A stretch of 64,000 bases of DNA from Parabacteroides goldsteinii DSM 19448 = WAL 12034. GTDB taxonomy: Bacteria; Bacteroidota; Bacteroidia; Bacteroidales; Tannerellaceae. The notes under the pieces were generated by a model, which searched no databases, was not told the DNA's origin, and saw only the letters and a program-made list of their open reading frames with translations. The first letter of the stretch is position 1, and each line of letters opens with the position of its first letter. This document shows, piece after piece, positions 49,475-58,974 of this stretch. The translations under genes and the position numbers were made by a program. The stretch is taken from NCBI RefSeq assembly GCF_000969835.1, contig NZ_KQ033913.1, positions 684,859 through 748,858 on the forward strand, read 5' to 3'.

Positions 49475-51853
49475 ATGAAGAATTTTTACATATCTTTCCG
49501 CACCCTGTTCAAGAAGGGCAGACATAATGATATTAAGATACTGTCGTTGGGCGTAGGCCTGGCAATGGGATTGGTACTCATTGCTAAAGTCTGCTTCGAG
49601 TTGTCGTACGATAATTTCTATCCCGAATCCGACCGGATTTTTGCTATCCAGGAGAACTTTAGCATCGGAGATAAGAGCAATGACGGCTTCCCCTGCGTAA
49701 GTGGCGGCGTAGCCCCCGGCATGAAAGCCGAGATCCCCGGTGTAGTGGCTGCTACCCGTTGTGAAAGAACAGGCGAGATGGTCATGAAAACACCCGACAA
49801 TAAGAAGTACACCGCCATCTTCATGTTGGCCGACTCCTGTTTCTACGACGTCCTGCCCCGCGAAATGCTGGTCGGTAATGCCCGTGAGACACTGTCGCGC
49901 CCCCTCTATGCCCTTGTTTCGGAAGAAATGGCCGGCAAAATCAACCCCGACGGAGCAGACGTGATCGGCAAAACCTTCGAGGTACAGACATTCCCGGGCG
50001 TTCAGATCACCGTCGGCGGTGTGTTTAAGGATGTTCCGAAGAATACCCATCTTTATTACGACGTACTTGTCTCCCTTTCCACCTTCAAAGCTATTACCGG
50101 ATGGTCGAAGGACGACCAATGGCTGGGCGGCGACAGCTTCAACGCTTACGTCCTCCTGCAACCCGGCCTGTCGGCAGACGATATGCTGCAACCTATGGCC
50201 GAAATGCTCGACCGTCATGTCGATTCGAAGAAACTGAAGGAGCAAGGCATGACGTACAGCATCTTCCTGCGTCCGCTCGGCGAGCTTTATGCCAGTTCTC
50301 CGGCCACCAAGCGTATGGCCGTGATGCTGACTGCCATTGCTTTCGCCATCCTTTTTGCCGCCCTGATGAACTATGTGCTGCTGGTCATCTCCTCGATGGT
50401 GACCCGCTCGAAGGATGTGGCGATCCATAAATGCTACGGCGCGACGGGCTGGAACATCACCGACATGATCTTCTCAGAGGCATTTCTCAACCTGTTGATA
50501 TCCGTCGTCTTCTCCACACTCCTTGTATTCGGTTTCCGCCGGATCGTGGAAGAGCTGCTGGGCACCTCGCTGTCGTCGCTTTTCACGCCCGACACGCTGA
50601 TGATCCTGTTGGGTGTCTGTGTGCTGGTGTTTCTGGTTGCCGGCCTGCTGCCTTCGCAACTGTTCGCCCGGATACCCGTGGCGTTGGTATTCCGTTCGTA
50701 CACCAACTCCCGGCGGTCGTGGAAGAAAGCCTTGCTGTTTATCCAGTTCGTGGCGGTAGGTTTCCTCGTTTGCCTGCTCATCGTTATTGGTTGGCAATAT
50801 AGTTTCATGGTGAATGATAATCCCGGCTACTCCTACGAGCGGCTGGCCTTCTGTAATCTGGAAGGCGTTCCTCAATCCTCCCGCAAAGCGCTGATGGATG
50901 AAATCCTCAAGCAGGGGGAAGTGGAAGACGTTACGACCTGCTACGAATTGCCGGCCTTTTCCGGTTCGGGCGATATCGTTTATCGTCCCGGTTCGGAGGA
51001 TGCCGTAGCCCATTTCCGGGATCTTTACGGTACCAATGCCAACTTCGTCTCCTTGCTGGAGATGAAGGTGATAGAGGGACAAGCCTTCGACGAATCCTAT
51101 TCCGACTCCATGCAACTCGTCATGGTGAGCCGCCAGATGGCTACCGAACTGGCCAATGCCTTTCAGTGGAAAGACGGTGTGGTAGGCAAGAAGCTCGATA
51201 TCGGTGGGCATGGCACGGACGATCCCTTTACCGTTGTCGGCGTTTACGACGACGTACGGATGGGCCGGATCGACCAGGAAGGCATGGTCAACTCCGCCAT
51301 CTTTTTCAGTAAACGGGCCGAGCAGACCCTTGTCGTCAAATTCCGTGAAAGGAATGCGGAGAATCTCGCCCATATAAATAATGTAATAAAAGAGTTCCTG
51401 CCCGACCGCGAGATCAATCTCATAGATTACCGTTTCAGCCTCACGAAGCTCTACGATACCTCGCGTATTTTCCGCGACTCGGTGATGGCGGGTGGCATCA
51501 TTACCCTGATCATCGCCCTGATAGGCCTGATCGGTTACATCAACGACGAGACGAACCGCCGCGGGAAAGAAATTGCCGTACGCAAAATCAATGGGGCAAC
51601 CGAACGGGATATCCTCCGTCTGATCTCCTCCGACATTGTATGGATGGCACTGCCGGCCATTCTGATCGGTGCGGGTGCTTCGTGGTTTGCCAGCGAAAAG
51701 TGGTTGCAGCAGTTTTCGGAGAAGATCCCGATGAATGCCGGCCTGTTCCTGACTGGCTCTGTGGTCGTGCTGGCGGTTATCCTCCTGACGGTGGTCTACC
51801 GTACCTGGATGGTGGCGAATGCCAATCCGGTGCTGAGCCTGAAATCGGAATAG
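49475..51853 (+). CDS. Large FtsX/MacB-type ABC permease, copy 1
   Basis: The 792-residue protein is a double-length permease: an N-terminal helix (about 20-40), a first periplasmic MacB-PCD-like domain (about 45-280), a helix block with FtsX motif (about 283-400), a further helix (about 425-445), a second periplasmic domain (about 450-665) and a last FtsX block (about 670-790). Both blocks carry the EIAVRKxxGA-type coupling segment (DVAIHKCYGA and EIAVRKINGA) that contacts an ATPase. Close paralogue of the next gene. It uses GC-rich third positions more than its neighbours. Substrate unknown; MacB-like pumps move peptides, lipoproteins or drugs. Confidence 0.9.
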   Translation: MKNFYISFRTLFKKGRHNDIKILSLGVGLAMGLVLIAKVCFELSYDNFYPESDRIFAIQENFSIGDKSNDGFPCVSGGVAPGMKAEIPGVVAATRCERTGEMVMKTPDNKKYTAIFMLADSCFYDVLPREMLVGNARETLSRPLYALVSEEMAGKINPDGADVIGKTFEVQTFPGVQITVGGVFKDVPKNTHLYYDVLVSLSTFKAITGWSKDDQWLGGDSFNAYVLLQPGLSADDMLQPMAEMLDRHVDSKKLKEQGMTYSIFLRPLGELYASSPATKRMAVMLTAIAFAILFAALMNYVLLVISSMVTRSKDVAIHKCYGATGWNITDMIFSEAFLNLLISVVFSTLLVFGFRRIVEELLGTSLSSLFTPDTLMILLGVCVLVFLVAGLLPSQLFARIPVALVFRSYTNSRRSWKKALLFIQFVAVGFLVCLLIVIGWQYSFMVNDNPGYSYERLAFCNLEGVPQSSRKALMDEILKQGEVEDVTTCYELPAFSGSGDIVYRPGSEDAVAHFRDLYGTNANFVSLLEMKVIEGQAFDESYSDSMQLVMVSRQMATELANAFQWKDGVVGKKLDIGGHGTDDPFTVVGVYDDVRMGRIDQEGMVNSAIFFSKRAEQTLVVKFRERNAENLAHINNVIKEFLPDREINLIDYRFSLTKLYDTSRIFRDSVMAGGIITLIIALIGLIGYINDETNRRGKEIAVRKINGATERDILRLISSDIVWMALPAILIGAGASWFASEKWLQQFSEKIPMNAGLFLTGSVVVLAVILLTVVYRTWMVANANPVLSLKSE

Positions 51854-51898
51854 AAAAAACATATATATCCGGAATAAAATAAAAAGACAATAATAGAT

Positions 51899-54277
51899 AT
51901 GAAGAATTTTAACATGGCACTCCGTTCCCTCTTCAAGAAGGGGAGGAGTAACGGGATTAAGATCCTTGCGCTGGCCGTCGGACTGGCGATGGGACTGGTA
52001 TTGGTAGCGAAAGTCTGCTTCGAGCGCTCGTACGATAACTTCTATCCGGATAACGAACGGATTTATCTGGTTAAATCCGACCTGAACCGGGACGGCAAAA
52101 AAGATTCCTGGGGACAGGTGAGCGGTGCCATCGCCCCCGGTATGAAAGCCGAGGTGCCCGGAGTAGAGTTTGCCACCCGCTACACCCGTATCGGCGAGAA
52201 CAACGAACTGATCATGACTCCCGAAGAGCAATACCTCACCGCCACGCTCCTGTTGGCCGACACCAGCTTTTTCGACATCTTCCCCCGTCCCCTGTTGGTG
52301 GGCGACCCGAAAGATGTCCTGGCACGTCCCGGCTACGTGATGATCTCCCGTTCGTTGGCCGAGAAGATGGGCGGCGTGGGGAATGCGGTAGGCAAGACCT
52401 TCGTGCGCGATGCTAACCACGGCTCTCCCTTCACCATCGGTGGCGTGTTTGAGGATATCCCCGAAAACAGCCACCTGCGCTATGATGCCGTGGCTTCGCT
52501 GGCCACCATGCCCGAATGGAGCACGACCAACTGGCTGGGCAACGATCGTTATATCGCTTACGTGAAGCTGCTCCCCGGCACCGATCCCAACGGGCTCGCC
52601 CCCGCCATCCGCCGGATGCAGGAGCGCAACCAGGATATGGAAGGCCTGAAGAAAGCCGGGGTAGACTTGTCGTACTCCATCTCTCCGTTGCAGGACATCC
52701 ACAATAATAATAAGGAGGTGAAGGACATGAACTACATGCTCATTTTCATGGCGATCATCCTGATCTCCATCGCCGTCCTCAATTATATACTGGTCGTGAT
52801 TTCTACGCTGATCGGCCGCGCCAAGGAGGTGGCCGTACATAAATGCTACGGTGCGTCGGGAAAGAATATCTTCGGGATGATTCTTTCCGAGTCGTTCCTG
52901 CACCTGCTGTTGTCGTTGTTGCTGGCGGCTTTCCTGATCGTCATTTTCAAAGGGAAGATAGAAGATTTGTTGTCCGCCTCGCTGTCGGCGCTCTTCACGT
53001 TGCCTACGATGTCGATCCTGCTGGCCATCTGCGTGGTGGTATTTGCGGTGACGGGCTTCGTACCGACCTGGCTTTTCATGCGTATTCCGGTGGCTACGGC
53101 TTTCCGCAGTGTGAAAGAGTCGAAACGCTACTGGAAGCTCTGCCTGCTGTTCGTTCAATTCGTTGCCACGGCCTATCTGGTGGCGCTGTTGATTACCATC
53201 AGCCGGCAGTATGACACGATGATTTCGAGTCATCCCGGTTACGCTTACGAGAATCTGGTTTATTGTAATACACGCGGTGTCGATCCGCAGGTGCGCGACC
53301 GTGCGATGGCCGAATTGCGCCGCCTGCCACAGGTGAAGATGGTATCGTGCAGCACCGAACTGCCTTTCAGTTATCCGTCCGGCAATAACATAAATATTCC
53401 GGGAGACGATCGCGATCTTTTCAATATAGCCGACATGTATTTCGTGGGCGACAATTATTTCGACCTGATGGAGATACCCGTCGTTGAAGGCCATGCCTTC
53501 CGTCCCGATGAGGCCAACGGCGATAAAATCATGGTCAGCCGTAAATTCGTCGACCTGATGGAAAAGACGGCAGGCTGGACGGGCAGTATCATCGGTAAAG
53601 GCGTCATGGTGTCCGAGCATAGCAAGGGAACAAAAGTGTTCACTGTCTGCGGTGTGTTCGACGATTTCCGTATCGGCTCCCTGAAAGGCCCGGATACGCG
53701 TGCGTCGATTTTCTTCTACGCCACACCTGATTGTTATAATCCTCCCGTGAATATCCTGATCAAGATGAATACGATGTCGTCGGACAACCTGGCGGAAGTG
53801 AACCGCGTCCTTACCGAAACGATCACCGGCAAGGTGGTCGAAGCCTCCGTATATAAAATGGATATCGTCCGCCAGTATCAGGACGACCGCGATTTCCGCG
53901 ACGCGATCATGATCAGCGGTATCGTCACCCTGATCATTGCCCTGATCGGCTTATTGGGATACACGGCCGACGAGACGAACCGCCGCGGCCGCGAAATAGC
54001 CATCCGTAAGGTAAACGGGGCTACGGCCGTGAATATCCTCCGTATGCTTTCGCGTGATATTTCCTACATCGCCCTTCCGGCTCTTGCGATCGGGGTGGCT
54101 GTCGCTTATATCAATGCTTCGGGCTGGCTGGAGAAATTCGCCGAACGCATCCATCTCAGTTTCTTTATATTCATCGGGGCGGCCTTGTTTGTCTATGCCG
54201 TTATCATCTCCTGCGTGCTGATACGAGCATGGAATGTGGCGAATGAAAATCCGGTGGAGAGTATAAAGGCGGATTAG
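51899..54277 (+). CDS. Large FtsX/MacB-type ABC permease, copy 2
   Basis: Also 792 residues and collinear with the previous gene (starts MKNFNMALRSLFKKGRSN against MKNFYISFRTLFKKGRHN), so the two come from a tandem duplication. It has the same two periplasmic domains and two FtsX blocks, with coupling segments EVAVHKCYGA and EIAIRKVNGA. It lies 45 bases after copy 1, in the same operon. Like copy 1 it is rich in G/C at third codon positions; together they leave a long antisense frame open. It is the last gene before a 325-base gap holding a palindrome array. Confidence 0.9.
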   Translation: MKNFNMALRSLFKKGRSNGIKILALAVGLAMGLVLVAKVCFERSYDNFYPDNERIYLVKSDLNRDGKKDSWGQVSGAIAPGMKAEVPGVEFATRYTRIGENNELIMTPEEQYLTATLLLADTSFFDIFPRPLLVGDPKDVLARPGYVMISRSLAEKMGGVGNAVGKTFVRDANHGSPFTIGGVFEDIPENSHLRYDAVASLATMPEWSTTNWLGNDRYIAYVKLLPGTDPNGLAPAIRRMQERNQDMEGLKKAGVDLSYSISPLQDIHNNNKEVKDMNYMLIFMAIILISIAVLNYILVVISTLIGRAKEVAVHKCYGASGKNIFGMILSESFLHLLLSLLLAAFLIVIFKGKIEDLLSASLSALFTLPTMSILLAICVVVFAVTGFVPTWLFMRIPVATAFRSVKESKRYWKLCLLFVQFVATAYLVALLITISRQYDTMISSHPGYAYENLVYCNTRGVDPQVRDRAMAELRRLPQVKMVSCSTELPFSYPSGNNINIPGDDRDLFNIADMYFVGDNYFDLMEIPVVEGHAFRPDEANGDKIMVSRKFVDLMEKTAGWTGSIIGKGVMVSEHSKGTKVFTVCGVFDDFRIGSLKGPDTRASIFFYATPDCYNPPVNILIKMNTMSSDNLAEVNRVLTETITGKVVEASVYKMDIVRQYQDDRDFRDAIMISGIVTLIIALIGLLGYTADETNRRGREIAIRKVNGATAVNILRMLSRDISYIALPALAIGVAVAYINASGWLEKFAERIHLSFFIFIGAALFVYAVIISCVLIRAWNVANENPVESIKAD

Positions 54278-54294
54278 GGAAGAGGGTGAAAATG

Positions 54295-54481
54295 CCGGAA
54301 ACAATGTTTCCGGGGACTTACCCCACCGACGAAATGGAATTTACAATGTTTCCGGCAGCTTGTCCCACCGACGAAATGAAATTTACAATGTTTCTGAGAG
54401 GTCGACAGTGGGTTATCCTCCCGGAAACATTGTAAATTTCATTTTTACCCTCCGACAAGTCCTTAGAAACATTGTTTCCGG
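54295..54481. repeat. Palindrome array, GGAAACATTGTTTCC word, 42-bp pitch with interleaved second word
   Basis: The word appears five times with centres at 54304, 54346, 54388, 54430 and 54472, each exactly 42 bp from the next. The first is a perfect palindrome (CCGGAAACAATGTTTCCGG); inner ones read GGAATTTACAATGTTTCC, AAATTTACAATGTTTC and GGAAACATTGTAAATTTC, so the fourth is inverted. Midway between them, at 54325, 54367, 54409 and 54451, lies a second word, ACCCACCGAC-like, also inverted in the third gap. So the whole has a 21-bp rhythm of alternating words. It fills the gap between permease copy 2 and the DUF6261 gene. No coding sequence seen. Confidence 0.7.
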
Positions 54482-54602
54482 AGAAAAACTGTGTTTTTCA
54501 AATTCTTTTGAAAGAAAATGCAGAATTTCCTTGTCCCATGAAAATAAAAACCTACTTTTACGACCGAAGAAAACACTTGTATAATATTAAATAAAGAATA
54601 CC

Positions 54603-55409
54603 ATGGAAACACTTGCAAGAATTATAGATTTAAGTCTGGAACGCTTGAACAATGCCGAATATGCCAACCATATGACCCGCTTTTTAGCCCTCATTCCAGT
54701 GAAACAGGAAGATCGTCCGGAAATAGAAAGTGTCGATCTGACCGGCCCTGCTGCCCTGGGTTTTACCGACGAGCAGATAAATACGTTCAAAAACGAATTG
54801 AATATCCTTACCGATGTGGTGAATAAATCGCTTATCAGTGATGAAACAGCTTTACTGGCCGAAACGGATAAGCAGCGCGATGAGTTGGTCGTTTATTTTA
54901 CCTCGACAGTCCGGCAAATGACTAAAAGTCCGGTTTCGGCTCAAAGAAATGCCGCGATCAGCCTTTACAATCAGGTGAAAATCTATGTCGGTATCCAGAA
55001 GTTGGCCGACCAGCAGGAAACCCAACAAATTTTAGGTTTGCTGCTGGATATGGAAAAGGAAGCGAATAAATCGAATGTAACGACCCTTGGCCTGACTTCC
55101 GTCCTGGAGGAACTGAAAACTTGCAATGATACATTTATAGCACTGACGGAACAACGTTCGGCTAATAAAATCTCAGCCTCTATCGACAGCGGGAAGGTCG
55201 TTCGCGGTCGCATGGATCAGATTTACGGAGATATGACATTGTTGGCGCAGTCGTACAACGTCGTTCAACCGACCGGCGAAACGACCGCTTTCGTTACGGC
55301 CCTCAATGCCTTGATCGGTGAAACCAAAGCACGCTACAACCAGCGTGTCGGTATCGCCAAGGCAAACAAAAACAAGAAAAAACCGGACGACCGTCCGGAA
55401 ATAGAATAA
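54603..55409 (+). CDS. DUF6261-family protein
   Basis: The 268-residue protein (METLARIIDLSLERLNNAEY...) is mostly helical, has no signal peptide or membrane segment, and ends in a basic KANKNKKKPDDRPEIE tail. It resembles the DUF6261 family, which is widespread and often multicopy in Bacteroides and Parabacteroides and has no known function. It lies between the palindrome array at 54295-54481 and a terminator, apparently as a single-gene unit, with a weak -7-like TACTTTTA at 54553. The position inside an efflux island may be accidental. Confidence 0.75.
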   Translation: METLARIIDLSLERLNNAEYANHMTRFLALIPVKQEDRPEIESVDLTGPAALGFTDEQINTFKNELNILTDVVNKSLISDETALLAETDKQRDELVVYFTSTVRQMTKSPVSAQRNAAISLYNQVKIYVGIQKLADQQETQQILGLLLDMEKEANKSNVTTLGLTSVLEELKTCNDTFIALTEQRSANKISASIDSGKVVRGRMDQIYGDMTLLAQSYNVVQPTGETTAFVTALNALIGETKARYNQRVGIAKANKNKKKPDDRPEIE

Positions 55410-55474
55410 TATTTTGGGGTGACAAAGACTCTTTATAGTCACCGATATTAGTTTAAGTTTTAATTAAACATGTG

Positions 55475-55504
55475 CATCCGGCCTGTGAAGGTCGGATGTT
55501 TTTT
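55475..55504 (+). terminator. Terminator after the DUF6261 gene
   Basis: CATCCGGCC at 55475-55483 pairs with GGTCGGATG at 55490-55498 around TGTGAA, followed by TTTTTT. One other terminator in the window (56435-56470) has the same TGTGAA loop. Confidence 0.85.
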
Positions 55505-55515
55505 CTGCCGCAAAG

Positions 55516-55553
55516 TGTCTAATAAATAGACATGACTGTCTAAATATTAGACA
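55516..55553 (+). promoter_or_regulatory. Activator pair before the ATPase gene
   Basis: TGTCTAATAAATAGACA at 55516-55532 and TGTCTAAATATTAGACA at 55537-55553 are 21 bp apart centre to centre. The nearer centre is 65 bp from the -24 GG at 55610. Both are nearly perfect TGT-N11-ACA palindromes. Confidence 0.8.
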
Positions 55554-55606
55554 CTGCCGTAAAAAAGACAAAACAGTATAATGTTGAAAACTAGCTTTTT
55601 ATTAAG

Positions 55607-55623
55607 TTTGGCACGTAATTTGA
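55607..55623 (+). promoter_or_regulatory. Sigma-54 promoter of the MacB-like ATPase gene
   Basis: TTTGGCACG-TAAT-TTGA keeps the -24 GG (55610-55611) but has GA in place of GC at -12, so it may be weaker than the consensus promoters. The start codon is 74 bases further on. Confidence 0.7.
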
Positions 55624-55696
55624 ATTATATAGAGAAAAGAGAGTGGATTTTAAAGAGGAATATAAAGTATAAATGTAGAATTAAATAAATAACATT

Positions 55697-56377
55697 ATGA
55701 TTAAGATTGAAGGATTAAGTAAGCACTTCCGTACAGAAGAAGTAGAAACAATCGCATTGAACAATATTTCGATGGAAGTGAAGGATGGTGAATTTGTAGC
55801 TATCATGGGACCTTCCGGTTGCGGTAAATCAACCTTGTTGAATATCCTGGGTTTGCTTGATAATCCGACTGGCGGTAATTACTATCTGGTTGATAAAGAA
55901 GTGGGCCATCTGAAAGAAAAAGAACGTACACAGGTTCGTAAAGGGAATATCGGTTTCGTATTCCAGAGCTTCAACCTGATCGACGAACTCAATGTATACG
56001 AAAATGTGGAACTGCCGCTGACTTACCTGAAGGTAAAGGCTTCCGAACGTAAACAGATGGTAAACGATATTCTGAAACGTATGAACATCAGCCATCGTGC
56101 CGCTCACTTCCCACAGCAGTTATCCGGAGGTCAGCAACAGCGTGTTGCCATTGCCCGTGCCGTTGTCTCCAACCCGAAGATCATCCTTGCCGATGAGCCG
56201 ACTGGTAACCTGGATTCAAAGAACGGTGCCGAAGTAATGCAGCTGCTTACCGAACTGAACAAAGAAGGGACAACCATCGTCATGGTAACCCACTCCAAGC
56301 ATGACGCAAGTTTTGCACACCGCATCATCAACCTGTTCGACGGTAGCATCGTGTCATCAGTGAGCGAATTTATTTGA
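55697..56377 (+). CDS. MacB/LolD-type ABC ATPase
   Basis: The 226-residue ATPase has Walker A GPSGCGKST (about 35-43), the signature LSGGQQQR (about 141), Walker B IILADEPTG (about 162-170) and the H-loop in VTHSK. It resembles the ATPases that energise MacB, LolCDE and BceAB-type systems. It is the only ATPase near at least five permeases of matching type, so it probably serves several of them. It is followed by a terminator-like hairpin and then the third permease, which suggests ATPase-rich, permease-poor expression from this promoter. Confidence 0.93.
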   Translation: MIKIEGLSKHFRTEEVETIALNNISMEVKDGEFVAIMGPSGCGKSTLLNILGLLDNPTGGNYYLVDKEVGHLKEKERTQVRKGNIGFVFQSFNLIDELNVYENVELPLTYLKVKASERKQMVNDILKRMNISHRAAHFPQQLSGGQQQRVAIARAVVSNPKIILADEPTGNLDSKNGAEVMQLLTELNKEGTTIVMVTHSKHDASFAHRIINLFDGSIVSSVSEFI

Positions 56378-56434
56378 TGAATTAGATTTTACACATGGAC
56401 ATATAGCTAAATTAAGAATGTAAGCAAACACGAA

Positions 56435-56470
56435 CATATCCTACCTGTGAAGGCGGGATATGTTTTTATT
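56435..56470 (+). terminator. Partial terminator between ATPase and permease
   Basis: CATATCCTACC at 56435-56445 pairs with GGCGGGATATG at 56452-56462 (two mismatches allowed) around TGTGAA, followed by TTTTTATT. No new promoter was seen between it and the permease gene, so it probably lets some polymerase through and sets the ATPase-to-permease ratio. Confidence 0.65.
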
Positions 56471-56505
56471 CTCGCCAACTGTAGAACAATTAAACCATTA
56501 AAAAG

Positions 56506-58827
56506 ATGAACAACCTATTAAATATAAAGTCTTTCCTGAAATTCCTGGGTAAGAATAAAGCATATACGGTGATCGATGTGTTCGGACTGTCTGTTTCACT
56601 GATGTTCGTCATTCTGATCTCTATTTATACGGTACAGGAGTTGTCGGTCGATAAATTTCAGGAACATGGAGACCGCATTTATGCGGTAGCTTATGAAGAA
56701 GGAGTAGTGACAGGCGTTCCGGTGGCTTACCGGTTGCAGGAACGTTACCCGGAGATAGAAAGGGTTTGTCCGGTCATCAGCAACAATTTCAATTCGATGA
56801 TCGTTTGGGCAAATGATAAAAAGATGAATGCCAATTTATGTTTTGCCGATTCTTCCTTCTTCAATTTCTTTTCGTTTAAACTTTTGAGTGGCGACAAGAA
56901 TCGGGTGTTGCAGGCCCGTAACAATGCTGTCATTTCCCGGACATTTGCCAACAAATTGTTTGGCACGGACGACCCGGTAGGGCAAAGCATCCGTATCAGT
57001 GACTCAACATCAGTGATGGTGACAGGTGTGATGGAAGATATCAAAAATTCGGCAATCCCTTATACCGACCTGCTGCTGCGGATCGAAGGCGTCACCGAGT
57101 TTAACGGCTCGTTGGGCATGGACCGCTATAATAATGCCGGTGCTACGACCGCTTTTCTGATGATGAAACCGGGGGCCGACCTGCGTCCTAAGACAGATGA
57201 TATTGCTACCTATATGAAGGAGTTCTTCTGGCCGTATAAGATGGAACTGTGGAAAAAGGTAATACTCATCCCCATGAATGAATTGTATTTTTCACCGATA
57301 AAGGGAAACGGAAATTCGGGGGATAGACGTTTTGTCATTGTTCTGATGTCGGTGGGTATACTGATCCTGATATTTGCCGTGTTCAATTATATCAACCTGA
57401 CGGTGGCACAGGCGGGCCAACGGGCAAAAGAGATGGCTACACGCCGTTTGCTGGGTTCGTCGCGCGGTGAATTGTTCATGCGACTGATGGTGGAATCGAC
57501 GTCGCTGACGGTTATTTCATTCATACTCGGCTTGCTGTTTGCCATGGCTGTTACCTCTTATGCCAACAACCTGCTGCAATCCGATATAAGTCTGGCCGAT
57601 GCCTGTACGCCTCTCTGGATCGGTACGGCGATTGTGGTCGTTTTATTGATAGGTGGTTTGTCGGGACTGTTACCGGCCATTATGATTTCTTCGGCCAAGC
57701 CGATCGATGTGGTGCGCGGAACTTTCCGCCGACAGACGAAGATGGTGTTCAGTAAGGTTTTTATCACGTTCCAGAATACGATCACGATTGCCATGATCGC
57801 AGCTTCTATTGTGATGATTCTCCAGATCAACCATCTGATCAATGCTCCTTTGGGATATAATACAACGAATATATTGGAAACCTCCAATAATTTTGAGAAT
57901 GTAACGGATCGTACAGCTGCTTTAGACCGGGTGCGTCAGATGCCGTTTGTCAAACGGATAGGGCTGGCGAGCGGGATGCCTTTCAGCGGTAGTAACAATA
58001 TGACCGGTACGTATGAAGACAAAACACTCAGTTTCCAGCAATTTATTATGGATAGCGTCACATTTAATATCCTGGGACTGGAGATTATCCGCGATAACCA
58101 CCTGGCCGAAAATAGTTGGTACCTGACCGAAAAAGCAATGATGGATATGGAGTTGCCTATGGATGCGCCGGCTTTTAAATGGGGAGAAAACAGTACCCCG
58201 ATTGCCGGTGTGATCCGCAACTTCCAGCCCCGCGGCAATATAACCCGTGAGAACCAGCCGTCTATGCTTCGCATCAATAAACCGGAAGAAATGTATCCCT
58301 GGTCTATTATCATCGAAATAGATGGAAACCCGTACACGGCTTATGAACAGATCCGTAAGGCCTACGAACAGACATCCGGCCTGAATTTCGAAGGCAAATT
58401 CATCGACCAACAGATTCAGGAATCGTTTGAAGCGCAGCAGCGCATGGCAAAGATTGTCTCTATCTTTGCCGGTATCGCCATCCTGATCTCTTTGCTCGGG
58501 TTATTGGCTATGTCGACCTACTTTATCCAGCAGCGTTCGCAGGAAGTGGCAGTCCGTAAAGTATTCGGTTCGGACAATAAAAGCATCCTGTTACGCCTGG
58601 TCAGTGCCTTCCTGATCTATGTTGTCGTAGCTTTTGTGATCGCAACGCCCATCATTTGGTATGCGATGAACCAGTGGTTGTCTGACTATTCATACAGGAT
58701 CGACCTGAATCCGCTTATCTTTATTGTTTCCGGCCTGTTCTGCCTGGTTATTTCATTTGCTGCCGTATTTGTCCAGAGCTTCAGGGCAGCCAATGCCAAT
58801 CCGGTGAATAGTATTGCTAATAAATAA
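56506..58827 (+). CDS. Large FtsX/MacB-type ABC permease, copy 3
   Basis: The 773-residue protein has the same double build as the other copies: an N-terminal helix (about 18-40), first periplasmic domain (to about 275), FtsX block with EMATRRLLGSS (about 310), a second helix and periplasmic domain (about 430-650), and final block with EVAVRKVFGS (about 680-690). It is more distant from copies 1 and 2 than they are from each other. It follows the ATPase gene after a terminator-like hairpin and depends on the promoter at 55607 or on read-through. Confidence 0.9.
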   Translation: MNNLLNIKSFLKFLGKNKAYTVIDVFGLSVSLMFVILISIYTVQELSVDKFQEHGDRIYAVAYEEGVVTGVPVAYRLQERYPEIERVCPVISNNFNSMIVWANDKKMNANLCFADSSFFNFFSFKLLSGDKNRVLQARNNAVISRTFANKLFGTDDPVGQSIRISDSTSVMVTGVMEDIKNSAIPYTDLLLRIEGVTEFNGSLGMDRYNNAGATTAFLMMKPGADLRPKTDDIATYMKEFFWPYKMELWKKVILIPMNELYFSPIKGNGNSGDRRFVIVLMSVGILILIFAVFNYINLTVAQAGQRAKEMATRRLLGSSRGELFMRLMVESTSLTVISFILGLLFAMAVTSYANNLLQSDISLADACTPLWIGTAIVVVLLIGGLSGLLPAIMISSAKPIDVVRGTFRRQTKMVFSKVFITFQNTITIAMIAASIVMILQINHLINAPLGYNTTNILETSNNFENVTDRTAALDRVRQMPFVKRIGLASGMPFSGSNNMTGTYEDKTLSFQQFIMDSVTFNILGLEIIRDNHLAENSWYLTEKAMMDMELPMDAPAFKWGENSTPIAGVIRNFQPRGNITRENQPSMLRINKPEEMYPWSIIIEIDGNPYTAYEQIRKAYEQTSGLNFEGKFIDQQIQESFEAQQRMAKIVSIFAGIAILISLLGLLAMSTYFIQQRSQEVAVRKVFGSDNKSILLRLVSAFLIYVVVAFVIATPIIWYAMNQWLSDYSYRIDLNPLIFIVSGLFCLVISFAAVFVQSFRAANANPVNSIANK

Positions 58828-58847
58828 CGATACGAGTATTATAAATT

Positions 58848-58889
58848 TAAAGGCGGAAGTTATTCATAAGAATGACTCTCCGTCTTTAG
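58848..58889 (+). terminator. Probable terminator after permease 3
   Basis: AAAGGCGGA and TCCGTCTTT form the base of an imperfect stem (58849 onward and up to 58888) that continues as GT.ATTC/GAAT.AC, followed by GTTGTTT. The T-run is short, so the strength is uncertain. Confidence 0.45.
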
Positions 58890-58974
58890 TTGTTTAAGAA
58901 TAGCATGGATCTCTTAATTATACAGGTTTATATGCTACCTTTGTGCGGTAGTTAAACGGGTGCTTATCTATTTT

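Noticed and set aside
49415..50428. A 337-codon minus-strand frame
   Set aside because: Opposite permease copy 1 and part of the same composition artefact as the longer antisense frame.
50474..53620. A 1048-codon open frame on the minus strand
   Set aside because: It lies wholly opposite two clear permease genes, has no family resemblance and a composition (His, Gln, Arg-rich) typical of the reverse of GC-rich codons.
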